This document shows, piece after piece, positions 17,969 to 26,775 of a DNA stretch of 64,000 bases (its first letter is position 1; each line of letters opens with the position of its first letter). The notes below the pieces were generated by a model. That model was not told the origin of the DNA and did not search any database. It saw nothing but the letters and a program-made list of their open reading frames with translations. This DNA comes from Streptomyces deccanensis (lineage in GTDB: Bacteria; Actinomycetota; Actinomycetes; Streptomycetales; Streptomycetaceae): positions 930,001 through 994,000 of the forward strand of contig NZ_CP092431.1 in assembly GCF_022385335.1 (NCBI RefSeq). Direction: 5' to 3'. Position numbers and translations under genes: made by a program.

Positions 17969-19120
17969 ATGACCACCACCACACTCGAACGCACCACCAC
18001 AGATCGACAGCCCCCGGCCCGGGTCACCGGCGTCCTGGAGACCGCGCAGGGCGGACAGGGCGGACAGGGCCGGCTGCGCGTCGAGGGCTGCCTGCCCACC
18101 CCCGCCGACCCCCAGGTCCCCGCCGCGCTCATCCGCCGGTACGGCCTGCGCAAGGGCGACACCGTCGAGGGCGTGCACGACGGCCGGCGCTCCCTCACCG
18201 AGGTCGAGCGGATCAACGGCCGTACACCCCAAGAGCTGCGCGGACGCCCGCACTTCCGCGAACTCACCCCGCTGCACCCCCGCGAGCGGCTGCGGCTCGA
18301 ACACCCGGCGAGCGGCCTGACGGGCCGTCTGGTCGACCTCGTCGCCCCCGTCGGCAAGGGGCAGCGCGGACTGATCGTGGCGCCGCCCAAGACCGGCAAG
18401 ACCGTCCTGCTCCAGCAGGTGGCCGCCGCGATCGCCGCCAACCACCCCGAGGCCCGCCTGATGGTGGTCCTTCTCGACGAACGGCCCGAGGAGGTGACCG
18501 ACATGCGGCGCTCCGTGCGGGGCGAGGTGTACGCCTCGACGTTCGACCGGTCCCCCAAGGAACACATCGCGCTCGCCGAACTCGTCGTGGAGCGCGCCAA
18601 GCGGCTCGTCGAGCAGGGTGAGGACGTGGTGATCCTCCTGGACTCCCTGACCCGGCTGTGCCGGGCCCACAACAACGCGGCCGCGTCCGGTGGCCGCACC
18701 CTCAGCGGCGGGGTCGACGCCGCCGCCCTGCACGGCCCCAAGCGGCTCTTCGGGGCCGCCCGGCTGACCGAGGAGGCCGGTTCCCTCACCATCCTGGCCA
18801 CCGCCCTGGTGGACACCGGCTCCCGCGCCGACGGCCTCTTCTTCGAGGAGCTCAAGGGCACCGGCAACATGGAACTCCGCCTGGACCGCGCCCTCGCCGA
18901 CCGGCGGGTCTTCCCGGCCGTGGACATCACCCCGTCCGGCACCCGCCGCGAGGAACTGCTCCTGACAGCCGACGAGTTGACGGCCCTGCGCGGTCTGCGG
19001 CGGGCCCTGCGGTCGCACGAGGGGCAGGCGAACCTGGAGACGCTGCTGGAGCGGCTGCGCGCCACGCCGGACAACGCGGCCTTCCTGCGGCAGGTGCGGC
19101 CCACGCTGCCGGCGGCATGA
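17969..19120 (+). CDS. Short paralogue of transcription termination factor Rho
   Basis: 383 residues covering the whole Rho core but lacking the long Arg/Asp-rich N-terminal insertion of the housekeeping actinobacterial Rho. Residues 15-~100 correspond to the OB-fold RNA-binding domain, then the hexameric ATPase: P-loop APPKTGKT (138-145), Walker B VVILLDS (221-227), Q-loop GGVDAAALHGPKRLFGAAR, GTGNMEL and the arginine-finger/R-loop region RVFPAVDITPSGTRREELL. All ATPase motifs look intact. The OB-fold RNP1 segment, GFGFLR in E. coli, reads GGQGRLR here, so both RNA-stacking phenylalanines are missing and an extra GGQ repeat is present. ATG at 17969, weak ribosome site (AAAGGA, 11 bases upstream). 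Confidence 0.9.
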   Translation: MTTTTLERTTTDRQPPARVTGVLETAQGGQGGQGRLRVEGCLPTPADPQVPAALIRRYGLRKGDTVEGVHDGRRSLTEVERINGRTPQELRGRPHFRELTPLHPRERLRLEHPASGLTGRLVDLVAPVGKGQRGLIVAPPKTGKTVLLQQVAAAIAANHPEARLMVVLLDERPEEVTDMRRSVRGEVYASTFDRSPKEHIALAELVVERAKRLVEQGEDVVILLDSLTRLCRAHNNAAASGGRTLSGGVDAAALHGPKRLFGAARLTEEAGSLTILATALVDTGSRADGLFFEELKGTGNMELRLDRALADRRVFPAVDITPSGTRREELLLTADELTALRGLRRALRSHEGQANLETLLERLRATPDNAAFLRQVRPTLPAA

Positions 19121-19188
19121 CATGCGGCATCCGGGTGCTCGATCCGTGCGCTCGGCCCGGGCATCCCGGACTGGGGCACGCCCCTTCC

Positions 19189-19194
19189 TACGTT
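19189..19194 (+). promoter_or_regulatory. Candidate -10 box of a leaderless carboxypeptidase transcript
   Basis: TACGTT ends six bases before the ATG at 19201, with no ribosome site in between. No clear -35 box. Confidence 0.4.
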
Positions 19195-19200
19195 TGCGGT

Positions 19201-20445
19201 ATGACCATCGGATTCTCCTCCCGCGCTGCCCGTGCTGCTCGCGCTCCCCGTGCTGCTCGCGGTCCCGGTGCGAGGCGGGCCACCCGTGCGGCCCGTCTCG
19301 CCGTCTGCTGCACCGCCGTCTGCGCGCTCGGGACCCTGGCCGTCGTGACCGACCCGGACACCGCCGGCCCCCGGTCCGCGACGGGCACGCGGGACGCCAA
19401 GGCCGCGCAGGGGGCACCGTCCCTGTACGGGCACGGGACACAGGTGCGGCGCCGGGCCGGGGCGCCCGAGGTGCCGCAGGACGTGTCCGCGGTGTCCTGG
19501 CTGGTGGCCGACGCCGACAGCGGAGCGGTGCTCGCCGCGCACGACGCGCACCGCAAGCTGCCGCCCGCGAGCACGCTGAAGACCCTGTTCGCGCTCACCG
19601 TGCTGCCAGGCCTCCCGGCGGGCCTGAGACACACCGTGAAGGGTGAGGAGTTGGCCGGCATCGGCGCCGGGAGCAGCCTGGTCGGCGTCAAGGAGAACCG
19701 CACGTACACCGTCGCCGACCTGTGGCGGGGGGTCTTCCTCAGCTCGGGCAACGACGCCGTACGCGTCCTGGCGCACCTCAACGGCGGCTGGAAGGCCACC
19801 GCCCAGCAGATGAGGGCCAAGGCCCGCGCCCTGGGCGCCCGCGACACGCACGTCGTCTCCCCCGACGGCTACGACGCGCCCGGACAGGTGTCGTCCGCCT
19901 ACGACCTGGCGGTGTTCGGGCGGGCCGGGCTGCGCAACGCGGAGTTCGCCGGGTACTGCGCCACCGCCTCCGCGAAGTTCCCGGCGGGCGGCTGGTCGTA
20001 CGGCATCCAGAACACCAACCGATTGCTCACCGGCGCCGGCGTCGCGCGCTACCCGGGGCTGATCGGCGTCAAGAACGGCTACACCACCAACGCGGGCAAC
20101 ACGCTGATCGCCGCCGCGAAACGGGGCGGGCGCACCCTCGTCGTGACGGTGATGCGCCCCGAGTCGGGCGGCGGCCTCGCCGTCTACGAGGAGGCGCGCT
20201 CCCTGCTCGACTGGGGGTTCGAGGCCGCCGGACGGGTCGACGCCGTGGGCTCGCTCGTCCCACCGCGCCCGGCGGCCGCGCCTCAGGCCGGCCCCGGGTC
20301 CCTGCCGGCGGTTCGCGCGGAGGCGGCCGAGGTGACCGTTCCCGAGTGGCCGGTGGTGGGCGCGATCGCGGGCGCGGCCGGCCTGGGCGCGGCGGCCATG
20401 GCCCTCGCCCTGCGGCTCAGGTTCGGCCGGTCCGCGCGGGACTGA
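19201..20445 (+). CDS. D-alanyl-D-alanine carboxypeptidase (S11 family, PBP5-like)
   Basis: 414 residues. An extremely Arg/Ala-rich N terminus precedes a signal-anchor helix (about 33-50). The penicillin-binding fold follows, with SxxK at Ser124 (STLK), SxN at 182-184 (SGN) and KNG at 291-293 in place of the classical KTG, a variation common in actinobacterial members. A second hydrophobic segment (VVGAIAGAAGLGAAAMALAL) near the C terminus would tether it to the membrane facing the wall. The enzyme trims the terminal D-Ala of peptidoglycan stem peptides. The last 163 bases overlap the convergent mannosyltransferase gene. The start appears leaderless. Confidence 0.9.
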   Translation: MTIGFSSRAARAARAPRAARGPGARRATRAARLAVCCTAVCALGTLAVVTDPDTAGPRSATGTRDAKAAQGAPSLYGHGTQVRRRAGAPEVPQDVSAVSWLVADADSGAVLAAHDAHRKLPPASTLKTLFALTVLPGLPAGLRHTVKGEELAGIGAGSSLVGVKENRTYTVADLWRGVFLSSGNDAVRVLAHLNGGWKATAQQMRAKARALGARDTHVVSPDGYDAPGQVSSAYDLAVFGRAGLRNAEFAGYCATASAKFPAGGWSYGIQNTNRLLTGAGVARYPGLIGVKNGYTTNAGNTLIAAAKRGGRTLVVTVMRPESGGGLAVYEEARSLLDWGFEAAGRVDAVGSLVPPRPAAAPQAGPGSLPAVRAEAAEVTVPEWPVVGAIAGAAGLGAAAMALALRLRFGRSARD

Positions 20446-21578
20446 CCGACCGGCAGCCCCAGCAGCAGTCCGAGCGTGATCCACACATAGGTGTTGGAGC
20501 CGACGAAGCCGCCGATGCCGGACGCGTCGTCGAACCACAGCCAGACGACGCTGCTGCACAGCACCACGTACAGCGTCGCCGTGAGCGGCCACAGCCGACG
20601 GTGTCTCAGCAGGACGGCGAAGGACGGCAGCAGCCAGACCAGATGGTGCACCCAGGTGATGGGGCTGACCAGACAGCCGGTCAGCCCGGTGAGGGCGAAG
20701 GCGGCGATCCAGTCGTCGGCGCGCACCGCCGCCCGGGTCCGCCACGCCCACACGCACAGCACCACGAGCACCAGCGCCGCCCAGAGGGCGCGGCTCGGTT
20801 CGTGCGGGGCCACGAGCCGGGCCAGGACGCCCTGCACCGACTGGTTGGAGACGTAGTCGAGGCGGCCGACGCGGCTGGTGTCCCACAGTGCCTCGGTCCA
20901 GTAGAAGCGCGAGGCGGCCGGGGCGATCCAGGCCGCCGCCGCGGTGGCGGCTACGGCGACGGCTGTCGCGAGCCCGGCGGGCCGCCACCGCCGGGCGAGC
21001 AGCAGCAGCCCGATGAAGATCGCGGGCGTCAGTTTGACCGCGGCCGCCAGACCGATGCCCACCCCCGCCCAGCGGCCCCGGCCCGTGGCCAGCAGCCAGG
21101 CGTCGGCGAGGACCAGGGCCAGCAGCAGGAGGTTCACCTGTCCGAAGCTGAACGTGTCCCGCAACGGTTCGAACAACGCGAGCGCGCAGAGGGCGAGGGA
21201 GACACCGAACCAGCCGTGGCGGCGCAACCGCGGCCCGGCCAGTAGGGACAGGACGGCCGCGAGCGCCGCCAGGTTCAGCCCCAGGCACAGCACGATCGCG
21301 GTGCCCAGGCCGACCAGCGCCATCGGTGACATCACGACGGCCGCGAACGGCGGATAGGTGAAGCCGTAGGTCGTGCCCGGCACCAGGTAGTCGTAGACGC
21401 GGCCGTCGCCGTTGACCCAGGTGTCGATCGTGCCGTGGTAGACGCGCAGGTCGAAGAAGTCACGCAGCAGCGGGACGGTGGCGGTGAAGACGGTGACGGC
21501 GACGGCCGCCCCGAGGACGAGGAGGACGCGGGCCCGGTCGGTGCGTGGCCGGAGCAGAGTGCGGCGTGGTTCGCTCAT
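20283..21578 (-). CDS. GT87 polyprenol-phosphate-mannose-dependent mannosyltransferase
   Basis: 431-residue GT-C type membrane enzyme with about ten helices. DLRVYHGTIDTWVNGDGRVYDY contains the acidic loop-1 residues of GT87, followed by YGFTYPPFAAVVMSPM, typical of alpha-1,2-mannosyltransferases of the Rv2181/PimE group. They elongate lipid-linked mannans using polyprenyl-phosphomannose on the outer face of the membrane. The ATG (21576-21578) overlaps the TGA of the mptB-like gene (ATGA), so the pair is co-translated. The frame runs 53 codons past the end of the convergent carboxypeptidase gene; its last ~50 residues are low-complexity Ala/Arg/Pro-rich. Confidence 0.85.
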   Translation of the reverse strand: MSEPRRTLLRPRTDRARVLLVLGAAVAVTVFTATVPLLRDFFDLRVYHGTIDTWVNGDGRVYDYLVPGTTYGFTYPPFAAVVMSPMALVGLGTAIVLCLGLNLAALAAVLSLLAGPRLRRHGWFGVSLALCALALFEPLRDTFSFGQVNLLLLALVLADAWLLATGRGRWAGVGIGLAAAVKLTPAIFIGLLLLARRWRPAGLATAVAVAATAAAAWIAPAASRFYWTEALWDTSRVGRLDYVSNQSVQGVLARLVAPHEPSRALWAALVLVVLCVWAWRTRAAVRADDWIAAFALTGLTGCLVSPITWVHHLVWLLPSFAVLLRHRRLWPLTATLYVVLCSSVVWLWFDDASGIGGFVGSNTYVWITLGLLLGLPVGQSRADRPNLSRRARAMAAAPRPAAPAIAPTTGHSGTVTSAASARTAGRDPGPA

Positions 21579-22972
21579 GCCGTGCGCTCCAGCGCCGGCG
21601 CCCGGGAGGCCTGTTCTGCCTGCCACAGCACGACCACCGCGAGCACTCCCCCGCACACCGCGAGGACGATCTGCTCGGTGTCCGCCGGGTTCCCGCTCGG
21701 CAGGACGGCGAGCGCGAGCACCCCGCTGGCGGCCGCGACCCGGCGCTGCACGGAGAGGGTCCGCGCGGCGGCGGCGATGAGGAACAGGCCCCACAGGGCG
21801 TACCAGGGGCGGATCGCCGGGCCCAGCGCGGCCACGACGGCCAGGCTGAGGCCGAGCGCGTACACCGGGCCGGGTCGCAGCCGGAACCATATGTGCAGGA
21901 CGACGGCGAGGGTCAGCAGCAGTCCGGCGGCGCGCCAGGCCGGGAGCGCGAGGGGCGCCAGGTCGCTGCCGAGACCGTGCAGCAGGGTGCCGGTGGCGCG
22001 GCCCAGGACGCTGGTGGGCGACCAGTTCTGCGGGGACACGGGGGTGCGCAGCGCGGCGATCCAGCCGTATCCCGTGCCGGCCAGGGCGGTGGCGGCGGCC
22101 GTGGTGGTGGCGGCGACGGCCAGGGTGCCCGCCGCGGTCCGGATCCACGCCGTACGGCCGCGCATCACGACCACGGCCACCAGCCCGAGCGCGGCGGGTG
22201 CCTTCACCAGCGCGGCGAGGGTCACCAGGACGACGCCCACGAGGTACCAGCGGCCCCGGGCGAGTACCAGCCCGACGCCCAACAGGCCCAGCATCATCGC
22301 GTCGTTGTGGGCGCCGGCCACCAGGTGCAGGAGGACGAGCGGGTTGAGCGCGCCGAGCCAGAGGGCGACGGCCGGGTCGGTTCCGCTGTGCCGGGCGAGG
22401 CGGGGCAGCGCCACGGCCATCAGCGCCACGCCGAGCAGGGCGATCAGTCGCATCCCGATGAGTCCGGCCGGTATCCGGCCCTCGGTGAGGCCGGACAGCC
22501 CGGAGGCCAGGGAGAGGAAGACCGGGCCGTAGGGGGTCGCGGTGTGGCGCCACATCGGGGCGACCTCGTCGGCGAGCGGTCCGCCGAGCCGGGCGGGCCC
22601 GTGCAGATAGACGTCCATGTGCGCGTCGACCATGGCGCCCTGGGCGAGGTAGCTGTAGACGTCCCGGCTGAACAGCGGGGGCGCGAGCAGCAGGGGTGCC
22701 GCCCAGACGGCGAGAACGACCAGCAGGGCGCGGGGAGTCGGTGGTTCCGGGCCCCGTATGACCTTGCCCAGCAGCGCCCAGGCGGCTATCAGCAGGACGA
22801 CACCGAAGTACACGCCGACGAGGCCCAGCGCGCCGCGTCCCGAGGTCGGCGAGAGCAGTTCCCGCACGGGCAGGGCTCCGGCGGTTTCACCTCCCAGGGC
22901 GAGAAAGGCGGATCCGGCCAGGCCGAGTGCCTGGCAGCGGCGCAGGTCGACGGGAAAAGCGATGGCCAACAC
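21575..22972 (-). CDS. mptB: MptB-type alpha-1,6-mannosyltransferase
   Basis: 465-residue polytopic GT-C glycosyltransferase. The N-terminal RRCQALGLAGSAFLALGG, then LFSRDVYSYLAQGAMVDAHMDVY with the catalytic Asp of the first periplasmic loop, and TPYGPVFLSLASG are characteristic of MptB, which in mycobacteria and corynebacteria starts the alpha-1,6-mannan of lipomannan using decaprenyl-phosphomannose. In Streptomyces the product is uncertain. The best start is the GTG at 22970-22972, though no ribosome site is evident. The stop overlaps the GT87 start, giving a two-gene mannosyltransferase operon. Confidence 0.85.
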   Translation of the reverse strand: MLAIAFPVDLRRCQALGLAGSAFLALGGETAGALPVRELLSPTSGRGALGLVGVYFGVVLLIAAWALLGKVIRGPEPPTPRALLVVLAVWAAPLLLAPPLFSRDVYSYLAQGAMVDAHMDVYLHGPARLGGPLADEVAPMWRHTATPYGPVFLSLASGLSGLTEGRIPAGLIGMRLIALLGVALMAVALPRLARHSGTDPAVALWLGALNPLVLLHLVAGAHNDAMMLGLLGVGLVLARGRWYLVGVVLVTLAALVKAPAALGLVAVVVMRGRTAWIRTAAGTLAVAATTTAAATALAGTGYGWIAALRTPVSPQNWSPTSVLGRATGTLLHGLGSDLAPLALPAWRAAGLLLTLAVVLHIWFRLRPGPVYALGLSLAVVAALGPAIRPWYALWGLFLIAAAARTLSVQRRVAAASGVLALAVLPSGNPADTEQIVLAVCGGVLAVVVLWQAEQASRAPALERTA

Positions 22973-23056
22973 TCGGTCAGGCTGTCAACGCCGGGTGGCG
23001 CGGAAGCGACGTCGCGCCTTCGGGGCGGGTACCGGGACGTGACCATGAGCCGACCG

Positions 23057-23089
23057 CCGCCCCGGCCGACGGACGCGGTACCGGGGCGG
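23057..23089. terminator. Inverted repeat after the glutaminase operon
   Basis: CCGCCCCGG (23057-23065) pairs exactly with 23081-23089 around a 15-base loop, 37 bases past the glsA stop (minus strand). A 15-base direct repeat containing GGGTCCTGTGCG follows at about 23087-23119. Confidence 0.55.
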
Positions 23090-23125
23090 TGGGTCCTGTG
23101 CGGGGTGGGTCCTGTGCGCGTGAGG

Positions 23126-24046
23126 TCAGAAGATCGACAGCCCCGTCAGGGTGGTGAACCGGTCCAGGGCCGCCACCCCGGCCACCGAGTTGCCCCGCTC
23201 GTCCAGCCCCGGGCTCCACACGCAGAGCGCGAGGCGGCCGGGCACCACCGCGATGATGCCGCCGCCCACCCCGCTCTTGCCGGGCAGGCCCACGCGGTAC
23301 GCGAAGTCACCGGCCGCGTCGTACGTGCCGCAGGTGAGCATCACCGCGTTGATCTGCTTCGCCTGGCTGCGGGTCAGCAGCCGGGTGCCGTCGGCGCGGA
23401 CACCGTGCCTGGCCAGGAAGGTGGCGGCGAGGGCGAGGTCGGCGCAGGAGGCGGTGAGGGAGCACTGGCGGAAGTACTGGTCGAGGAGGGCCGGTACGGG
23501 GTTGTCGATGTTGCCGTACGACGCCATGAAGTGGGCGAGTGCCGCGTTCCGGTCGCCGTGGGCGGACTCGGAGGCGGCGATCTGCGCGTCGAAGTCGAGG
23601 TCGGGGTTGCCGCTCTCCTCCCGCAGGAAGGACAGCAGCGTGCCCGCCGCGTCGCCGGTCCGGGTGTGCAGGCGGTCGGTGACGACGAGGGCGCCCGCGT
23701 TGATGAACGGGTTGCGCGGGATGCCGTTCTCGTACTCCAGCTGCACCAGGGAGTTGAAGGGGTTGCCGGAGGGCTCGCGGCCCACGTGTTCCCAGAGGGC
23801 GTCACCCTCGCGCGCCAGGTCGAGCGCGAGGGTGAAGACCTTGGTGATGGACTGCGTGGAGAACGGCTCGCGCCAGTCCCCCACGCCGTACACCGTGCCG
23901 TCCGGCTCCGCGACGGCCATGCCGAAGCTGCGCGGGTCGCGGGCCGCGAGTGCCGGGATGTAGTCGGCGGGCCGGCCCCTCCCCGGGGTCCGTTCGATCT
24001 CCTCGGCGATGCGTTCCAGGATCGGCCGGAGGGCGGTGGATTCCAT
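23126..24046 (-). CDS. glsA: Glutaminase A
   Basis: 306 residues, the usual length of bacterial glutaminase, which hydrolyses L-glutamine to glutamate and ammonia in the cytoplasm. The serine-hydrolase SxxK motif is Ser66-x-x-Lys69 in FSTQSITK; other landmarks are GNPFNSLVQLE, PRNPFINAGAL, SYGNIDNPV and GLPGKSGVGGGI. Its ATG overlaps the stop of aspA by one base (TGATG), so it is the last gene of the five-gene operon that starts at 28949. An inverted repeat follows. Confidence 0.95.
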   Translation of the reverse strand: MESTALRPILERIAEEIERTPGRGRPADYIPALAARDPRSFGMAVAEPDGTVYGVGDWREPFSTQSITKVFTLALDLAREGDALWEHVGREPSGNPFNSLVQLEYENGIPRNPFINAGALVVTDRLHTRTGDAAGTLLSFLREESGNPDLDFDAQIAASESAHGDRNAALAHFMASYGNIDNPVPALLDQYFRQCSLTASCADLALAATFLARHGVRADGTRLLTRSQAKQINAVMLTCGTYDAAGDFAYRVGLPGKSGVGGGIIAVVPGRLALCVWSPGLDERGNSVAGVAALDRFTTLTGLSIF

Positions 24047-25458
24047 CAGGCCGGCGGGGCGCCGTTGCCAGCGAGGACCTCGGGCCGCAGCAGTTCCCGG
24101 AGCCGTTCAGCGGGCAACAGGCCCTTCTCCTGGACGAGTTCGGCCACGCCCCGGCCGGTGGCGAGGGCCTCCTTGGCGATGTCGGTGGCGGCGGTGTAGC
24201 CGATGTGCGGGTTGAGGGCGGTGACCAGGCCGATGGAGTTCTCCACGGCGGCGCGCAGTTCGTCCTCGTTGGCGGTGATGCCGTCGACGCAGCGCTCGGC
24301 GAGGGTGAGGCAGGCCGCGCGGAGGTGGGTGAGGGACTCCGAGAGGGAGTGCAGGATGATCGGTTCGAAGGCGTTGAGCTGGAGCTGTCCGGCCTCGGCC
24401 GCCATGGTGATGGTGACGTCGTTGCCGATGACCTCGAAGGCGACCTGGTTGACGACCTCGGGGATCACCGGGTTGACCTTGCCCGGCATGATGGACGAAC
24501 CGGCCTGCACCGGCGGCAGGTTGATCTCGTTGAGGCCCGCGCGCGGCCCGGAGGAGAGCAGCCGCAGGTCGTTGCAGCTCTTGGAGAGCTTGACGGCGAT
24601 GCGCTTGAGGACGCCCGACATCTGCACGAACGCGCCGCAGTCCTGGGTGGCCTCGACCAGGTTGGCGGCGGTGACCAGCGGCAGTCCGGTGATCTCGGCG
24701 AGGTGGCGGCGCGCCGACTCGGCGTAGCCGGCGGGCGCGTTGAGGCCGGTGCCGATGGCGGTGGCGCCGAGGTTGATCTCATGGATCAGCTCGACGGCCT
24801 CGGCGAGCCGGCTGCGGTCCTCGTCGACCATGACCGCGAACGCGGAGAACTCCTGGCCGAGCGTCATGGGGACCGCGTCCTGGAGCTGGGTGCGGCCCAT
24901 CTTGAGCACCTGGCGGAACTCGACGGCCTTGCGGGCGAAGGAGTCCTGGAGGACGGTCATCGCCGTGAGCAGTCCGTGCACCGCGAACACGGTCGCGATC
25001 TTGACGGCGGTCGGGTAGACGTCGTTGGTGGACTGGCCGAGGTTGACGTCCTCGTTGGGGTGCAGGTGCGCGTACTGCCCCTTGGCGTGACCCAGCAGCT
25101 CCAGCGCCCGGTTGGCGATGACCTCGTTGGCGTTCATGTTGGTGGAGGTGCCGGCGCCGCCCTGGATCACGTCGACGACGAACTGGTCGTGCAGCTTGCC
25201 GTCGCGGATCTCCCGGCAGGCCTCGATGATCGCGGCGGCCTTCTCCGGGGCGAGCAGGCCGAGTTCCTCGTTGGCGCGGGCGGCGGCCTCCTTGACCGCG
25301 GCCAGGGCGTCGACCAGATGGGGGTAGGCGGAGATCGGGGTGCCCGTGATCGGGAAGTTCTCCGTGGCGCGCAGGGTGTGAACGCCCCAGTACGCGTCGA
25401 CGGGGACGTCACGGTCTCCGAGCAGATCGTGTTCGCTGCGGGTGGCTGCGGCGGTCAT
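24046..25458 (-). CDS. aspA: Aspartate ammonia-lyase
   Basis: 470 residues of the fumarase/aspartase superfamily; releases ammonia from L-aspartate to give fumarate. The signature loop GSSIMPGKVN is intact, and AGTSTNMNANEV and HPNEDVNLGQSTNDVYPTA are the substrate-binding regions. Class II fumarase is a close relative; the preference for aspartase rests on the flanking asparaginase and glutaminase genes and on the overall sequence. It overlaps glsA by one base. The 262 bases between it and the asparaginase gene hold repeat copy C, so transcription of aspA-glsA may depend on readthrough or on an internal promoter. Confidence 0.9.
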   Translation of the reverse strand: MTAAATRSEHDLLGDRDVPVDAYWGVHTLRATENFPITGTPISAYPHLVDALAAVKEAAARANEELGLLAPEKAAAIIEACREIRDGKLHDQFVVDVIQGGAGTSTNMNANEVIANRALELLGHAKGQYAHLHPNEDVNLGQSTNDVYPTAVKIATVFAVHGLLTAMTVLQDSFARKAVEFRQVLKMGRTQLQDAVPMTLGQEFSAFAVMVDEDRSRLAEAVELIHEINLGATAIGTGLNAPAGYAESARRHLAEITGLPLVTAANLVEATQDCGAFVQMSGVLKRIAVKLSKSCNDLRLLSSGPRAGLNEINLPPVQAGSSIMPGKVNPVIPEVVNQVAFEVIGNDVTITMAAEAGQLQLNAFEPIILHSLSESLTHLRAACLTLAERCVDGITANEDELRAAVENSIGLVTALNPHIGYTAATDIAKEALATGRGVAELVQEKGLLPAERLRELLRPEVLAGNGAPPA

Positions 25459-25531
25459 GGTGGGGCGGGCCCTTCTTGGTGTGGTGCGGGTGGGTTGGTG
25501 GTCGGTGGGTGGGTGGGTGGGTACGTCGTCA

Positions 25532-25680
25532 GGTGCGGGTCCGGTGGGGCTTCTCGCGCAGTTCCCCGCGCCCCTGAAAGACCGGGCCCCGTGGCTTTGA
25601 AAGGCGTCCCGGGGCGGGGGTGAAAAGCCAGGGGCGCAGCCCCTGGCTTTTCAGGGGCGCGGGGAACTGCGCGACCAGCC
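25532..25680. repeat. Dispersed intergenic repeat, paired copy C
   Basis: Left arm 25532-25572 is identical over 41 bases to copy B. Right arm 25650-25680 shares 31 bases with copies B and D. The arms form a long imperfect inverted repeat around the hairpin at 25623-25651. It lies between the asparaginase stop and the aspA start. Confidence 0.85.
25623..25651. terminator. Perfect hairpin with flanking A/T runs, downstream of asparaginase
   Basis: AAAAGCCAGGGGC and its exact complement form a 13-bp stem with a GCA loop, giving T-run ends on both strands, the nearest thing to a classical intrinsic terminator in this window. It would act on minus-strand transcripts leaving the asparaginase gene. 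Confidence 0.75.
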
Positions 25681-25720
25681 CCCACCGGGCCCGCACCCGA
25701 CATCGCACCCCGCCCCCCCG

Positions 25721-26764
25721 TCAGGGCAACCGCGGCAACGGATCGAGCGCCCGCACCGCACGGACCCGCCCGACCTCCCGCCCGCCCCCGAGCAACGCCT
25801 CCCCCGCGAACCCGGCGAGAGCCGCAGGCTCGACACCGGCCCGCACGAGCGCCGCCGCACACACCGGCACCCGCGCCCGGTTCGCACCGTCGGCGATCTT
25901 CACGGCGACCGCGCGGCCGTCGGGGAGGGCTGCGACCTGGACGCCCTCGAAACCGTCCTTGGTGAGCAGCCCCGGCACGGCCCGCATCAGCTCGGCGACG
26001 TCGCGCCCCGCGCCGGAGGCCATCTCGGCGTGTTCGCGCATGGCGTCGGCGACGGTGCGCTCGGGGGTGCCCTCGGCGGCGGTGGTGATCCGGGCGAGGG
26101 CGCGGGCGAGCCCGTGCAGGGAGACGGAGAACAGGGGTGCGCCGCAGCCGTCGACGGTGACGCGGGCGATGGCCTGCCCGGTGAGGTCCTCGACGATCTC
26201 GGCGATGGCCTGCTGGAGGGGGTGGGCCGGGTCGAGGTAGTCGTCCAGGGACCAGCCGTTGAGCTTGCAGGTGTAGAGCATGGCCGCGTGTTTGCCCGAG
26301 CAGTTCTGCGCGAGACGGGAGGGCTGCCTCCCCTCGCGTATCCACGCGTCGCGGACGGCCGGGTCGTACGGCATGTCGGTGACGTTGCGCAGGTCGGCCT
26401 CGGTGGCGCCGGCCAGCTCCAGGATGCGCCGGGCTCCGGCGAGGTGGCGTTCCTCGCCGGAGTGGCTGGCGGCGGCCAGGGACAGCAGTTCGCCGTCCAG
26501 GGGGAGTCCGGCGCGCAGCATGGCCACGGCCTGGACCGGCTTGAGCGCCGACCGGGGGTAGAACGCCGCCTCGATGTCGCCGAGTTGGAGTTCCACCTCC
26601 CCGTCGGCACCCAGCACCACGACGGAGCCGTGGTGGATGCCCTCGATGACACCTCCGCGTACGAGGTGGGCGACGGGGGCGTGCAGCGGTTCCCGGATCG
26701 CGGGGGCCGCGGCCACCGGAGCCGCAGGGGTCGCCGAGGCGCCGGTGGTCGTGGGGTCGTACAT
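25721..26764 (-). CDS. Asparaginase (PF06089-type)
   Basis: 347 residues related to the actinobacterial and rhizobial asparaginase group unlike E. coli AnsA/AnsB. Recognisable blocks are HLVRGGVIEGIHHGSVVVL, FYPRSALKPVQAVAM, AAASHSGEERH, NCSGKHAAML and VDGCGAPLFSVSLHGLARA. It should hydrolyse L-asparagine to aspartate, feeding AspA. The first ~25 residues are Ala/Pro/Thr-rich and without a signal sequence. ATG at 26762-26764, with a GTG immediately before it; the permease gene ends 11 bases upstream, so it belongs to the same operon. Confidence 0.85.
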   Translation of the reverse strand: MYDPTTTGASATPAAPVAAAPAIREPLHAPVAHLVRGGVIEGIHHGSVVVLGADGEVELQLGDIEAAFYPRSALKPVQAVAMLRAGLPLDGELLSLAAASHSGEERHLAGARRILELAGATEADLRNVTDMPYDPAVRDAWIREGRQPSRLAQNCSGKHAAMLYTCKLNGWSLDDYLDPAHPLQQAIAEIVEDLTGQAIARVTVDGCGAPLFSVSLHGLARALARITTAAEGTPERTVADAMREHAEMASGAGRDVAELMRAVPGLLTKDGFEGVQVAALPDGRAVAVKIADGANRARVPVCAAALVRAGVEPAALAGFAGEALLGGGREVGRVRAVRALDPLPRLP

Positions 26765-26775
26765 CACTGCCTGCT

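Noticed and set aside
24046..25458. Class II fumarase instead of aspartase
   Set aside because: The signature loop is shared, but the operon of asparaginase, amino-acid permease and glutaminase favours aspartate ammonia-lyase.
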